Positions 1 to 8,236 of a DNA stretch of 64,000 nucleotides are shown here, in pieces. The DNA comes from Spirochaetia bacterium (lineage in GTDB: Bacteria > Spirochaetota > Spirochaetia > Treponematales > Treponemataceae), in the NCBI GenBank assembly GCA_022768865.1, contig JALELH010000012.1, positions 30,680-94,679 on the forward strand, given 5' to 3'. The notes under the pieces are model-generated. The model did no database searches. It was not told where the DNA came from and saw nothing but the letters and a program-made list of their open reading frames with translations. The position numbers were made by a program, and so were the translations under genes. Positions within the stretch are counted from its first letter, which is position 1. Each line of letters opens with the position of its first letter.

Positions 1-348
1 TTACCCGGCATTTCTTCCATGTCCTATCTTGCAGCAAAAACAGGAATCAGCTATCAGGATGCAAAAGTCATCAGTCTGCACGGAATAGAAGAAGGCATCT
101 GGAAGCCAAAGTTAAGCAATGCACTTATGAACAATGAAAAAATATTCCTCTTAACTTCAGGACTAAAAAATACAATAGAAGCAGCGAAATTAATTTTAGA
201 TTATAATAACCAGACTAAAGCAGATTATAAAATTGCAATTGGATTTCAGCTTTCATATAAAACGGAGAAAGTAGAAATTCTAAAACCAGAAGAATGTCTT
301 TTGCTAAAAGAAGAAGGACTTTATTCAACATTTGTATTTAAGGCATAA
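1..348 (+). CDS. cbiE: Cobalt-precorrin-7 C5-methyltransferase, CbiE (3' part only)
   Basis: The reading frame is open from base 1 and enters in the middle of the protein, so only the last 115 residues are present. The first residues, LPGISSMSYLAAKTGI, match the conserved substrate loop of the CbiE tetrapyrrole methylase family. The family transfers a methyl group from S-adenosylmethionine to C5 of the corrin ring. It sits 3 bp before cbiT, the partner that works on C15; the two are fused as CobL/CbiET in many species. The ATG at base 19 is internal, not the start. The operon promoter lies outside the window. Confidence 0.85.
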   Translation, partial: LPGISSMSYLAAKTGISYQDAKVISLHGIEEGIWKPKLSNALMNNEKIFLLTSGLKNTIEAAKLILDYNNQTKADYKIAIGFQLSYKTEKVEILKPEECLLLKEEGLYSTFVFKA

Positions 349-351
349 ACC

Positions 352-936
352 ATGAATAAATTATCACTAGACATTAAAGACGAAGAATTTTTAAGGGATA
401 AGGTTCCCATGACGAAAGAAGAAGTAAGGCATATTTCAATATGCAAGCTGAACCTTTCTGAAAATTCAGTTTTATATGATGTTGGAAGCGGCACAGGTTC
501 TGTTGCAATTGAAGCCGCACTGCTTTCTTCTTCCATAAAGGTTTTTGCCATAGAAACAAATCCACTGGCAGTTGAATTGATTAAAAAAAACAAGGCTAAG
601 TTTTCAGCAGCAAATGTAGAAGTAGCAGAAGGCCTTGCGCCAGATGTTTTTAAACAATTGCTATGCCCGACCCACGCTTTTATTGGCGGCACAAAAGGCA
701 ACCTGCAGAAAATTCTTGCTGAACTTTACAATAAAAATCCTTCAATGCACATTGTAATAAATGCTGTCAGCCTTGAAACAATTTCTGAAATTACGGAAGT
801 AATAAAAAACTTTTCCATTAAAAACGATGAAGTTATTCAGGTTAACATAAGCAAGGCAGAAAAAATCGGAAGCCATCACTTAATGAAAGCATATAATCCG
901 GTTTATATTTTTACATTTGATTTTGCAGGAAAATAA
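352..936 (+). CDS. cbiT: Cobalt-precorrin-6B C15-methyltransferase (decarboxylating), CbiT
   Basis: A 194-residue class I SAM methyltransferase. The SAM-binding motif DVGSGTGSVAIEAA starts near residue 43, and the preceding VPMTKEEVRHISI segment (residues 18-30) is typical of CbiT. The enzyme methylates C15 and decarboxylates the acetate side chain on ring C in the anaerobic (early cobalt) cobalamin pathway. Length is normal for a free-standing CbiT. It follows cbiE after 3 bp and its stop codon is directly followed by the cbiA start, so the genes are co-transcribed and probably translationally coupled. Confidence 0.92.
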   Translation: MNKLSLDIKDEEFLRDKVPMTKEEVRHISICKLNLSENSVLYDVGSGTGSVAIEAALLSSSIKVFAIETNPLAVELIKKNKAKFSAANVEVAEGLAPDVFKQLLCPTHAFIGGTKGNLQKILAELYNKNPSMHIVINAVSLETISEITEVIKNFSIKNDEVIQVNISKAEKIGSHHLMKAYNPVYIFTFDFAGK

Positions 937-2262
937 ATGAAGATTCCAAGGATTGTCATAGCGGCACCCAGAAGCGGCAGCGGAAAAACTACAGTTACAA
1001 TTTCTCTTATGGCTGCATTAAAAAACATGGTCAAAAATATATCTGCATTTAAATGCGGACCGGACTACATAGACCCCATGTTTCATAAAGAAATTCTTGG
1101 CATTGATTCCCGCAACCTTGATTTATTTTTTACAGACAGGGAAACAACAAAAGACCTTTTCCTTAAAAACAACAAAAGTGACATTTCCATAGTTGAAGGC
1201 GTAATGGGTCTTTACGACGGCATGAGCGGAATATCAGAAGAAGCTTCAACTTACGATCTTGCAAGGACACTTAAAGCACCGGTTGTTTTAGTAATAGATG
1301 CCAAAGGCATGAGCCGTTCAATTCTTGCAGAAGCTGCAGGATTTATTTCCATGGATTCTGACAAACTCATTAAGGGGATAATCCTTAACAACATGAGTGC
1401 AGGCATTTACAACGGCATAAAAACTTTAATTGAAGAAAACTTAAATGTAGATGTATTAGGATATTTTCCAAAGCAAAAAGAATGCAATATTGGTTCAAGA
1501 TATTTAGGACTTACCTTGCCGCAGGAAGTAGAAAACCTTAAAGCAAAGATAAATGCAGCATCAGAAGAATTCTGTAAAACTGTTGATGTAGACAAAATAA
1601 TTGCCCTTGCTCAAACAGCAGAAGAAATTAATTCATCATTTGTATTTCCGGCAGAAAAAGAAAAATCAGCAAGAATTGCCGTAGCAAAGGATAATGCCTT
1701 TAATTTTTATTACAAAGACAATCTTGAACTTTTAGAAAATCTTGGTGCAGAGTTAATTTATTTTTCGCCATTGCATGATACTGCACTTCCTGAAAACATA
1801 GACGGACTTATTCTTGGCGGCGGCTATCCGGAACTTTTTGCAAAGGAACTTTCAGCCAACAAGGCAATGATTCATTCCATAAAAACTGCCGTTGGCAATG
1901 GACTTCCTGTGTGGGCGGAATGCGGCGGTTTTATTTATCTTCACGATAAAGTTGTAATGGATAATGCAGAATACAATTTCTGCGGTGTCATAAAGGGCAC
2001 CTGCATAAAAACAGAAAGGCTTGTGCGCTTTGGTTACATCACCATTGATGAACTTAAAATCAAGGCACATGAATTCCACTATTTTGAAAGCAGCTGCAAC
2101 GGAGATTTGCTTACGGCAGAAAAACCGCTTTCAAAAAAACAATGGAAATGGGGACACAACATAAACGGCGGCCTGCAGGGGTTTCCGCACCTTTACTATC
2201 CGTCAAACATTGAATACGCAAAACATATAATTGAAACCTGCATAAAATACAGAGGCATATAA
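937..2262 (+). CDS. cbiA: Cobyrinic acid a,c-diamide synthase, CbiA
   Basis: A 441-residue ATP-dependent amidase that uses glutamine to amidate the a and c carboxylates of cobyrinic acid. The N-terminal half is a dethiobiotin-synthetase-like P-loop domain with APRSGSGKTTV near residues 9-19. The C-terminal half is a class I glutamine amidotransferase domain with the LGGGYPELF loop, the nucleophile cysteine in WAECGGFIYL (about residue 329) and a late histidine in HEFHYFE. Length is usual for the family. It starts directly after the cbiT stop and runs straight into the TTG start of the next gene. Confidence 0.95.
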   Translation: MKIPRIVIAAPRSGSGKTTVTISLMAALKNMVKNISAFKCGPDYIDPMFHKEILGIDSRNLDLFFTDRETTKDLFLKNNKSDISIVEGVMGLYDGMSGISEEASTYDLARTLKAPVVLVIDAKGMSRSILAEAAGFISMDSDKLIKGIILNNMSAGIYNGIKTLIEENLNVDVLGYFPKQKECNIGSRYLGLTLPQEVENLKAKINAASEEFCKTVDVDKIIALAQTAEEINSSFVFPAEKEKSARIAVAKDNAFNFYYKDNLELLENLGAELIYFSPLHDTALPENIDGLILGGGYPELFAKELSANKAMIHSIKTAVGNGLPVWAECGGFIYLHDKVVMDNAEYNFCGVIKGTCIKTERLVRFGYITIDELKIKAHEFHYFESSCNGDLLTAEKPLSKKQWKWGHNINGGLQGFPHLYYPSNIEYAKHIIETCIKYRGI

Positions 2263-3213
2263 TTGAAAGGAACTTTATACGGAATCGGCACAGGGTCAGG
2301 GGATTCTTCTTTGCTTACAAAACAGGCACTGAATACAATTAAAAAATGCCAGGTCATTGCATTGCCTTCATCTTCAAAAGAAAATTGCACTGCATATAAA
2401 ATCGTAAAATCAGCATTTCCAGAAATTGATTTAAAGGAATTTCTTTTTCTGGATTTTCCAATGACAAAGGACAAAGAAGTTTTGCAAAGGTGTCATAAAG
2501 ATTCAGCAGAAAAGATTATGCAGCAGCTTTCAGAAAACAAGGACGTTGCATTTATTACAATCGGGGACGTTACGGTTTATTCAACTTTTATTTATATTCA
2601 GAAAATCGTAGAAGAAAAACATTTTAATTCAATCCTTATAAACGGCATTCCGTCTTTTTGTGCAGCGGCTGCAAGGCTGAACATTTCACTTTCGGAACAG
2701 GATGAAGAAATCCATATAATACCCGGAAGCTATAACATAGAAAATTCCTTTAACCTTAACGGCACTTTAATATTCATGAAGTCAGGCAAAAGACTGATTC
2801 AGCTTAAAAACTTTTTGCTGGAAAAGCAACATACATATAATTTTGAATTCTATGCCGTTTCCAACTGTTCCATGGAAAATGAAAAAATCTATAATTCCAT
2901 AAATGAACTTTCAGAAGATGCTTCTTATTTTACAATTGTAATAATTAAAAACATTAAAACTAAGGAACAGGAAAAACATTATAAGTTCTTTCAGAACACT
3001 GAATGCGAAAACTTTCCATGCCATAAAATCAGCAGCCTGGAAAACTTCAACTGTCTTTTCTGTTACTGCCCCCTTTATTTTTTTGGAAACAAATGCGGCG
3101 GCAATTTTAAATACACAGACAAAGGAATTAAATCCTGCATTGAATGCAGCATTCCACACGAAAAGAAAAACTACGAAGAAATCATAAAGAAATTAAAGCT
3201 GCTCAGGCAGTAA
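2263..3213 (+). CDS. cbiL: Cobalt-precorrin-2 C20-methyltransferase, CbiL, fused to a cysteine-rich domain
   Basis: The start is a TTG that directly follows the cbiA stop; it is the only start that keeps the tetrapyrrole methylase N-terminus LYGIGTGSGD. Residues 1 to about 235 form the methylase, which methylates C20 of cobalt-precorrin-2. Residues from about 236 to 316 form an extra domain with eleven cysteines in CENFPCH, CLFCYCPLY, CGGNFKYT and CIEC patterns. This matches the stand-alone 'cysteine-rich small domain' family often found beside cobalamin genes, and it probably binds metal or an Fe-S cluster. The 3' end overlaps the convergent gene on the other strand by 21 bp. Confidence 0.85.
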   Translation: MKGTLYGIGTGSGDSSLLTKQALNTIKKCQVIALPSSSKENCTAYKIVKSAFPEIDLKEFLFLDFPMTKDKEVLQRCHKDSAEKIMQQLSENKDVAFITIGDVTVYSTFIYIQKIVEEKHFNSILINGIPSFCAAAARLNISLSEQDEEIHIIPGSYNIENSFNLNGTLIFMKSGKRLIQLKNFLLEKQHTYNFEFYAVSNCSMENEKIYNSINELSEDASYFTIVIIKNIKTKEQEKHYKFFQNTECENFPCHKISSLENFNCLFCYCPLYFFGNKCGGNFKYTDKGIKSCIECSIPHEKKNYEEIIKKLKLLRQ

Positions 3214-3705
3214 TTCTTCTTTTGGTTCAACAGGATTTATTATTTTAAAATAGTGGCAGAAATCCGCCGCAACGAAATTTGAATAAAGCATGTTGTTTGA
3301 AAGGTCAACTAAAATGACACCTGCATTTACAAGATAATTAAAGGCACCCTGTTCTGACTTTTCAAAGCTGAAACTTCTTACCTGCTGAATAAGTTCAAAA
3401 GGAATCTGCTTCATTAAAAAGACACGGAGCAAAACAGTTGTTTTATTTTTTGCTATGCTTCTGAAACCAGATAAGGCAAGGACAGGAAGTTTTTCAATGG
3501 CAGACTTTACTTTTTCCGCTGCCATTTTTTCATAATCTGAAACAAGAACTATTCTTTTTGTAAGTTCAGTCAGACCGAATGACTTTGTTTCTTCTTTAGA
3601 ACTTTGGCCAACAAAAGTATATTTTTTACCTTCATAATAATCAGAAAGAATAAAATCCCTTGCAAGACGGCTTCTGAAAAGTTTAAGCAGTTCTTCTTTA
3701 TCCAT
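3193..3705 (-). CDS. Conserved-looking protein of unknown function, 170 residues
   Basis: I do not recognise a family. The protein is soluble, with no signal peptide or membrane segment, and is mixed alpha/beta in character. The ATG at 3705 was chosen; an in-frame TTG lies four codons upstream, and the true start is uncertain because no clear Shine-Dalgarno site separates them. It lies 15 bp after the stop of the formylglycine-enzyme-like gene and is probably the last gene of the corA operon. Its end overlaps the end of cbiL on the opposite strand. Confidence 0.6.
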   Translation of the reverse strand: MDKEELLKLFRSRLARDFILSDYYEGKKYTFVGQSSKEETKSFGLTELTKRIVLVSDYEKMAAEKVKSAIEKLPVLALSGFRSIAKNKTTVLLRVFLMKQIPFELIQQVRSFSFEKSEQGAFNYLVNAGVILVDLSNNMLYSNFVAADFCHYFKIINPVEPKEELLPEQL

Positions 3706-3720
3706 AAGATTTTCCAAAGA

Positions 3721-4734
3721 CTACTCCAAAGAAACGGCAATTCTGAATCCAAAATAATTGTAGGATTCATAGGGGTTAAAGGAATACCTGTCGCCGGCGC
3801 CATAAAACATGGTGTACTGGTTAAAGCTTCCGCCACGCAGAACACGTTCGCTGCCGTATTCCGGGCCTGCATTGTTTCCATCGGGCTGAACAGCATCATA
3901 GCCTGCCTCCCAGTCCCAGCAGAATTCCAAAACATTGCCGCACATATCAAAAAGTCCTGCGCCATTGGCTAAAGCTTTTCCTACAGGGTGTGTTTCATTG
4001 CTGTTGTCAGAAATCCATCCCAGGGTTGTAACCATTACGTTTTCATCGTCGTTGCCATTGGCATCTATCTGACCGCTGGCAAGAAAATCAGACTGAAGTT
4101 TACCCGGCGTCTTTCTTGCAGCATATTCCCATTCTGCTTCTGACGGCAGCCTGTAGCCGTTCTGATTCCAGTCGCACTTTGCTAAATCGCAGGCGGCAAA
4201 ATCTGTTCCATCGCGGATTACATTTCCTTTATAGGTGTAGCATGGATTTTTGCCGTCCATTTCAGAAAAGGCATTACACCACACAATTACATCATACCAG
4301 TTGATGTTTGTAACAGGCTGACCCGATTCTTTTTTTGAAGTACTTGCTCCGCGCCTGCCATCATTGCCTTCCTGACCCGGGTTAGAAAAAGTATAGCCGT
4401 TGCGTTCTGCCCAGATGCGCACCTTATACCACAGCCTGTATGTAGTTTCATACCTGTTCATTGAGTAAGGCCGAACAGTTCTTTTTGCAGAAATTGTCTG
4501 GGACATTTCCCCTATCGTAAATTCAACATCAGTAGAAGTAATTTCTACAAGATCCAGATCTGGGTTCTTTTTTGATTCTGTATTTAAAATTCTTTTAAAG
4601 AACTTCTTTTCACTGCCCTGCTCTTTTTTTTCAACACGTTCAACTTCACGCCTTTCGTTAATAGGCCTGAGCTGAGCAAAGGAAGATTCAAATGCTAAAA
4701 GGATAATTCCAAAAACTAAAAGGGATTTCTTCAA
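3721..4734 (-). CDS. Exported formylglycine-generating-enzyme-like (SUMF1/FGE-sulfatase domain) protein
   Basis: 337 residues. An N-terminal signal peptide (MKKSLLVFGIILLAFESSFA) precedes a charged linker and then the FGE-sulfatase fold, seen in MNRYETTYRLWY, PVTNINWYDVIVWCNAFS, GYRLPSEAEWEYAAR, GNVLEFCWDW, RVLRGGSF and the final GFRIAVS. Family members include true formylglycine-generating enzymes and many binding or structural homologues; nothing here proves sulfatase activation, and spirochaetes have many such paralogues. The start is a TTG that overlaps the corA stop, so translation is probably coupled to corA. Confidence 0.85.
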   Translation of the reverse strand: MKKSLLVFGIILLAFESSFAQLRPINERREVERVEKKEQGSEKKFFKRILNTESKKNPDLDLVEITSTDVEFTIGEMSQTISAKRTVRPYSMNRYETTYRLWYKVRIWAERNGYTFSNPGQEGNDGRRGASTSKKESGQPVTNINWYDVIVWCNAFSEMDGKNPCYTYKGNVIRDGTDFAACDLAKCDWNQNGYRLPSEAEWEYAARKTPGKLQSDFLASGQIDANGNDDENVMVTTLGWISDNSNETHPVGKALANGAGLFDMCGNVLEFCWDWEAGYDAVQPDGNNAGPEYGSERVLRGGSFNQYTMFYGAGDRYSFNPYESYNYFGFRIAVSLE

Positions 4735-5795
4735 TTCTTCCTGCCTCTCTTTTCTGCAAGTTTATCCTGGGTTCTAAGATAGTTTACCTGCTTTCTTTCT
4801 TCTATCTTCTGCCTGCGTGTGGTCTTCTTTTTTATTGTAGCTTCTACCGGCTTGTCGCTAAGCTTTAAGAAGGCATTGGTTATTAAAATTGAAATAAGAC
4901 AGAAAACAGTAACAATTACAACAGCCCACTTTCCTGTATTTTCAAAAGGAAGCTTAATATTCATTCCGTAAAAACTTGTAATCAGGGTTGGAGCCATAAG
5001 GACAAGATTAAGGATTGCAAGTTTTTTCATTACAATGTTCAGGTTGTTGGAAATTATGGAGGTCAGGGTGTCGTTGGTCTGAGCCATAATGTTTGTGTAG
5101 GTATCTGCCATTTCCATAGCCTGGCGGTTATCAATTTCAACGTCATCAAGCCAGTCCTGATCTTCATCATCAAGTTTCATGATTCTTGTCTTGCGGAACT
5201 TTTCAAGAAGCATCTGGTTTGATTTAAGGGAAGTCGTAAAGTAAACAAGGGACTTCTGAATGTTCTGCAGCTGAACAAGTTCATGATTCTGAACAGAACG
5301 CATAACTTCATTCTGAATGGAAATTGTCCTTCGGTTAAGTTCCTTTAAATAACGAAGGAACATCATGTCTGCACGTGCCATGAAACGAATCGTAAATGCA
5401 GGAAAGTCTTTTAAGGAAAGTTCCTTAACGCGGTTTGCAGCAAAGTCTTTCAGCACTTCACAGTCCGTCCAGCAGATTGTAATCAGGAAGTTTCCCTTAA
5501 TGATAATGCCAAGTGGTGCCGTAAAGTAACTTACATCGTCTGCCGGCGAAAATACCGGAAGTTTAATAATGGTAATGATGTAATTTTCGTCTTCGTTTTT
5601 TTCTATGCGGGAAAGCTCATCAGGGTCAAGGAAGTCAAGAAGGTTTTCCTGTTCTATGCCGAACCTGTCTTCTAGTTCCTTTATGTCGTCTCGGGTTACG
5701 CAGCGTGCATCAACCCAAGTGTTGCTTCCGTTGTTAATTTCTTCTTCTGTTTTTCTTACAAGCTTTCCGTTTTCCTGCTGCCAGTATGTAATCAT
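4731..5795 (-). CDS. corA: Magnesium/cobalt transporter CorA
   Basis: A 354-residue CorA family channel-transporter. A long cytoplasmic alpha/beta and coiled domain comes first. Two C-terminal membrane helices follow, with the signature YGMN at the end of the first (near residue 288) and the usual positively charged tail (KKKTTRRQK). It imports Mg2+ as a pentamer in the inner membrane. The ATG at 5795 is preceded by GGAG at a 6-base gap. A hairpin and a short leader reading frame lie in the 120 bases upstream, described separately. Confidence 0.93.
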   Translation of the reverse strand: MITYWQQENGKLVRKTEEEINNGSNTWVDARCVTRDDIKELEDRFGIEQENLLDFLDPDELSRIEKNEDENYIITIIKLPVFSPADDVSYFTAPLGIIIKGNFLITICWTDCEVLKDFAANRVKELSLKDFPAFTIRFMARADMMFLRYLKELNRRTISIQNEVMRSVQNHELVQLQNIQKSLVYFTTSLKSNQMLLEKFRKTRIMKLDDEDQDWLDDVEIDNRQAMEMADTYTNIMAQTNDTLTSIISNNLNIVMKKLAILNLVLMAPTLITSFYGMNIKLPFENTGKWAVVIVTVFCLISILITNAFLKLSDKPVEATIKKKTTRRQKIEERKQVNYLRTQDKLAEKRGRKN

Positions 5796-5835
5796 TTTTT
5801 TCTCCGGAAAAGCAGCAAATTACGCTGCTGAAAAA

Positions 5836-5907
5836 TTACACCTGCAAAAAGAGGCGTATTGATTTTTCTTTACATTGGTGATAACCGGAACTACTGCCAC
5901 CGTCCAT
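5836..5907 (-). CDS. Putative 23-codon leader peptide of corA
   Basis: Immediately upstream of corA, an AGGAGG box sits 5 bases before an ATG that opens a frame of 23 codons (MDGGSSSGYHQCKEKSIRLF, then LQV and TAA). The ribosome site lies inside one arm of an inverted repeat whose other arm is near the end of the short frame. Short leader frames are known upstream of Mg2+ transporter genes in enteric bacteria, but no sequence similarity is claimed. The alternative is that it is a chance frame in a structured leader. Confidence 0.4.
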   Translation of the reverse strand: MDGGSSSGYHQCKEKSIRLFLQV

Positions 5908-5916
5908 ATACGCCTC
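5851..5916 (-). promoter_or_regulatory. Structured corA leader, inverted repeat with T-run
   Basis: On the minus strand GAGGCGTAT (5916-5908) pairs perfectly with ATACGCCTC (5859-5851), which is directly followed by five T residues. The 48-base interval carries most of the short leader frame. Formation of this stem would hide the AGGAGG of the leader frame and could act as a terminator. A second small hairpin, AGCAG...CTGCT, lies between it and the corA ribosome site. Confidence 0.5.
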
Positions 5917-5925
5917 CTAAAAACA

Positions 5926-5937
5926 CCGCGTTAGCGG
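5926..5937 (-). terminator. Weak possible terminator of the 645-residue gene
   Basis: On the minus strand a short CCGC-TAAC-GCGG hairpin is followed by TGTTTTT, 13 bases after the stop of the 645-residue gene. The stem has only four pairs, so this is tentative. Confidence 0.3.
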
Positions 5938-5949
5938 CTAAAGTTAAAA

Positions 5950-7887
5950 TTAATTAGATGGTAAATTCTTTACTATCTTAAGTATATACAATTCTACGTA
6001 ACGTTTCAAAGCAGGATGGTTTTTAATTTTCATCATGCTTGGAGTATCAACCAGAGCTTCTGCAAGATGACTGATTCTTTCTGCATTAAAGGTATCGGCC
6101 TTAAGGCGGCGCAGAACCTTCCTGAAGTAGTCACGGATTAAGGAATTAACGTCTTCTCCAAGGTTTTCATAGTTCTGCTTTCCGATGCGGTCATTCCATT
6201 CGTGCATGTAGCCGCTTAATTCACGGTCAAGGGTGCTGTTTTCAGGAACAAACTGAGATTCCAAATCAACGGCAATTTTACGCAGTTCGCGGCGGCGAGA
6301 CTTTAACGGATCTACACTGTCGTCTTCGTCGCGCTTGCGGAATTCTTCCTTTTCTTTTTCCTTGACTTCCTGCTGTGCCTGAAGTGCTACAGATTCCTTT
6401 TTTCTTCTGCCCTTGTTCTTTGGCTTTCTGAAAATCAATTTAAGGATAAGTGAAATAACCGGAAGCGTATACCAGAACGGAAGCTTAAGTTTGGCGTCAG
6501 CAAGAATTTCCTGACGGCTTACCATAAGGACTTCGCTATATGGAATGCGCTCCCCGTCTTTATATAAGGAAATATGTCCTGTTGTCTGATCTTCTAAAGC
6601 AACAACCTGTAAGAACGGTGAATTCAAAAGCGCATAGAGAATAGGTTCAACGGAAGAAATTTCACGCTCAAGGCAGTTTTCAAAAGCGGCATTTTCATTC
6701 ATTTCTGGCAGAACTTCATATTCCAGAAGCTTGTGATACCAGCTTTTAATAAGTGCTTCACGCACAAGAACACGAATGTCATTGGCAAGGCGCAGAATAA
6801 GTGGAATAACCCTTTCCTTATAAATGTAATAGCCTGCGTCGTTCGAAACTTTAAATATCAAAAGTTCCGGCAGGGAATTATTTACGGAAAGTGTTGTCTT
6901 TTCGTGAAGGTGTTCCTTAAGCTGCTCTTCCTTATACTGACCAAGAAGAGGAATTCCGTTTTTATCCTTCATCTTGGCAATATCCGCCATGTTGTAGTAA
7001 TAAGGCGGATTTTTCATAAGAATATCAAGCTGTTCAAAAGCAGCTTCCCGTGCAATGCGTTCCTGTGTTTTTGTTTTATGGAATGAAGTTGCAACTTCTA
7101 TAATGGCAACAGACTGAAGTATGGAAATGTCTTCCGGTGTAAAATCCTTGAGCTTTGTATAATCCTGCTTAAGGAAGTAGCACATCTGGCTCCAGTAGTA
7201 GAAAGTGTCTCCGCTGGTCTTTAATACATCAAGGGCAGCCTGCGGATTCTGAACAAACTGAGTAAAGAAGTTCTTTATGGAAAGTTCCTTGCCAGGGTTA
7301 GAAATCGTAAGTTTCTTTAAGAAATAGTCGTGGGATTCTTCCTTATGCAGAAGTTCCTGTATCTTTTTAAGGCAAAGGCCAACAAGGCGTTCCATAGGAT
7401 AGTTTGAAGGATACAAAAGTCCCGGAAAGTTTTTTCCAAAAACAATGCAGTAAAGCTTTTTGTCGTCAAGAACTTCTTTTTCAAGGCGCTTATAGACAAT
7501 TTCATCAGGTTCAACCTTTGTAAGAATATCCGCAGGCACATGCTTTGGAAGTTCATTGGCATTAGGGAAAGGCACCAGCGGATTTGTTTCTATCTGTGTA
7601 AGGATATCGTTGTAGCGTTCAATAAAATATGGAACAACAAAAATATAATCTTTGTTGCGGATTGTTCCTATTGCTACCTGCTTTTCTGAAACAAGGGCAT
7701 TGAGTTCCGCTTCCAGAACCGTTTTATAGTCTGCACTGCAATATGCAACCAGATCAGGATTTTCTTCCATATGGTGCTGTGCATAGCGGTGAACATAATC
7801 TGCAAACTGATCATATTCCAGCATATTTGTCTTCTGCTTTGAACAATTGTACTTTAAAAGAGTAAGAATATTAGAGGTTGTTGCCAT
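5950..7887 (-). CDS. Large protein of unknown function (645 residues), spirochaete-type
   Basis: I do not recognise a named family. The first ~440 residues are soluble and helix-rich. There is one hydrophobic stretch near residues 463-477 (LPFWYTLPVISLILKLIF), followed by a strongly basic segment (RKPKNKGRRKKE) and a charged helical C-terminus of about 150 residues. This suggests a monotopic or single-pass membrane association. The ATG at 7887 lacks a Shine-Dalgarno site. A TATAAT hexamer ends only 6 bases upstream, so the mRNA may be leaderless. Confidence 0.75.
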   Translation of the reverse strand: MATTSNILTLLKYNCSKQKTNMLEYDQFADYVHRYAQHHMEENPDLVAYCSADYKTVLEAELNALVSEKQVAIGTIRNKDYIFVVPYFIERYNDILTQIETNPLVPFPNANELPKHVPADILTKVEPDEIVYKRLEKEVLDDKKLYCIVFGKNFPGLLYPSNYPMERLVGLCLKKIQELLHKEESHDYFLKKLTISNPGKELSIKNFFTQFVQNPQAALDVLKTSGDTFYYWSQMCYFLKQDYTKLKDFTPEDISILQSVAIIEVATSFHKTKTQERIAREAAFEQLDILMKNPPYYYNMADIAKMKDKNGIPLLGQYKEEQLKEHLHEKTTLSVNNSLPELLIFKVSNDAGYYIYKERVIPLILRLANDIRVLVREALIKSWYHKLLEYEVLPEMNENAAFENCLEREISSVEPILYALLNSPFLQVVALEDQTTGHISLYKDGERIPYSEVLMVSRQEILADAKLKLPFWYTLPVISLILKLIFRKPKNKGRRKKESVALQAQQEVKEKEKEEFRKRDEDDSVDPLKSRRRELRKIAVDLESQFVPENSTLDRELSGYMHEWNDRIGKQNYENLGEDVNSLIRDYFRKVLRRLKADTFNAERISHLAEALVDTPSMMKIKNHPALKRYVELYILKIVKNLPSN

Positions 7888-8236
7888 GATTACATTATAT
7901 AGTGAAAAAAAAAGGTTGTATAGTTATCGGCAAAAGTGAATGCCCAATAGTTATCCTAAAAAATAAGCGGTCATCTACATTTACATGTAGCTGACTACTC
8001 ACTGTACATTTAGCGGTCAGCTCACTGTGCATTTAGCGGTCAGCTAACTGTTCATTTAGTGGACCGCTCACTGTACATTTAGCAGTGTACTACCAGATTT
8101 GGACAGAATTACCCTTTTTTTGAGTTTTTTTTAACTTTTATACCATAAATACTGCCTGAAATTTGTTTTTTTTTGCTTTTTTTTCTATATTTATCTATAA
8201 GAAAATCATTAAAACATTTATGAGAGGTTAAAAAAC
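7888..8236. other. Intergenic region between the 645-residue gene and htpG
   Basis: About 350 bp with no gene. It holds the minus-strand TATAAT of the 645-residue gene, a 4-copy 23-bp tandem repeat and, at its right end, a very T-rich stretch leading into the htpG ribosome site (GAGAGG at 8221-8227). Confidence 0.7.
8000..8091. repeat. 23-bp imperfect tandem repeat, four copies
   Basis: Four consecutive 23-bp units start at 8000, 8023, 8046 and 8069. The unit is close to CACTGTACATTTAGCGGTCA followed by GCT; units 1 and 2 differ at one base and units 3 and 4 are more diverged. A weaker partial copy precedes them near 7967. The period is not a multiple of three and there is no reading frame, so it is non-coding. 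Confidence 0.85.
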
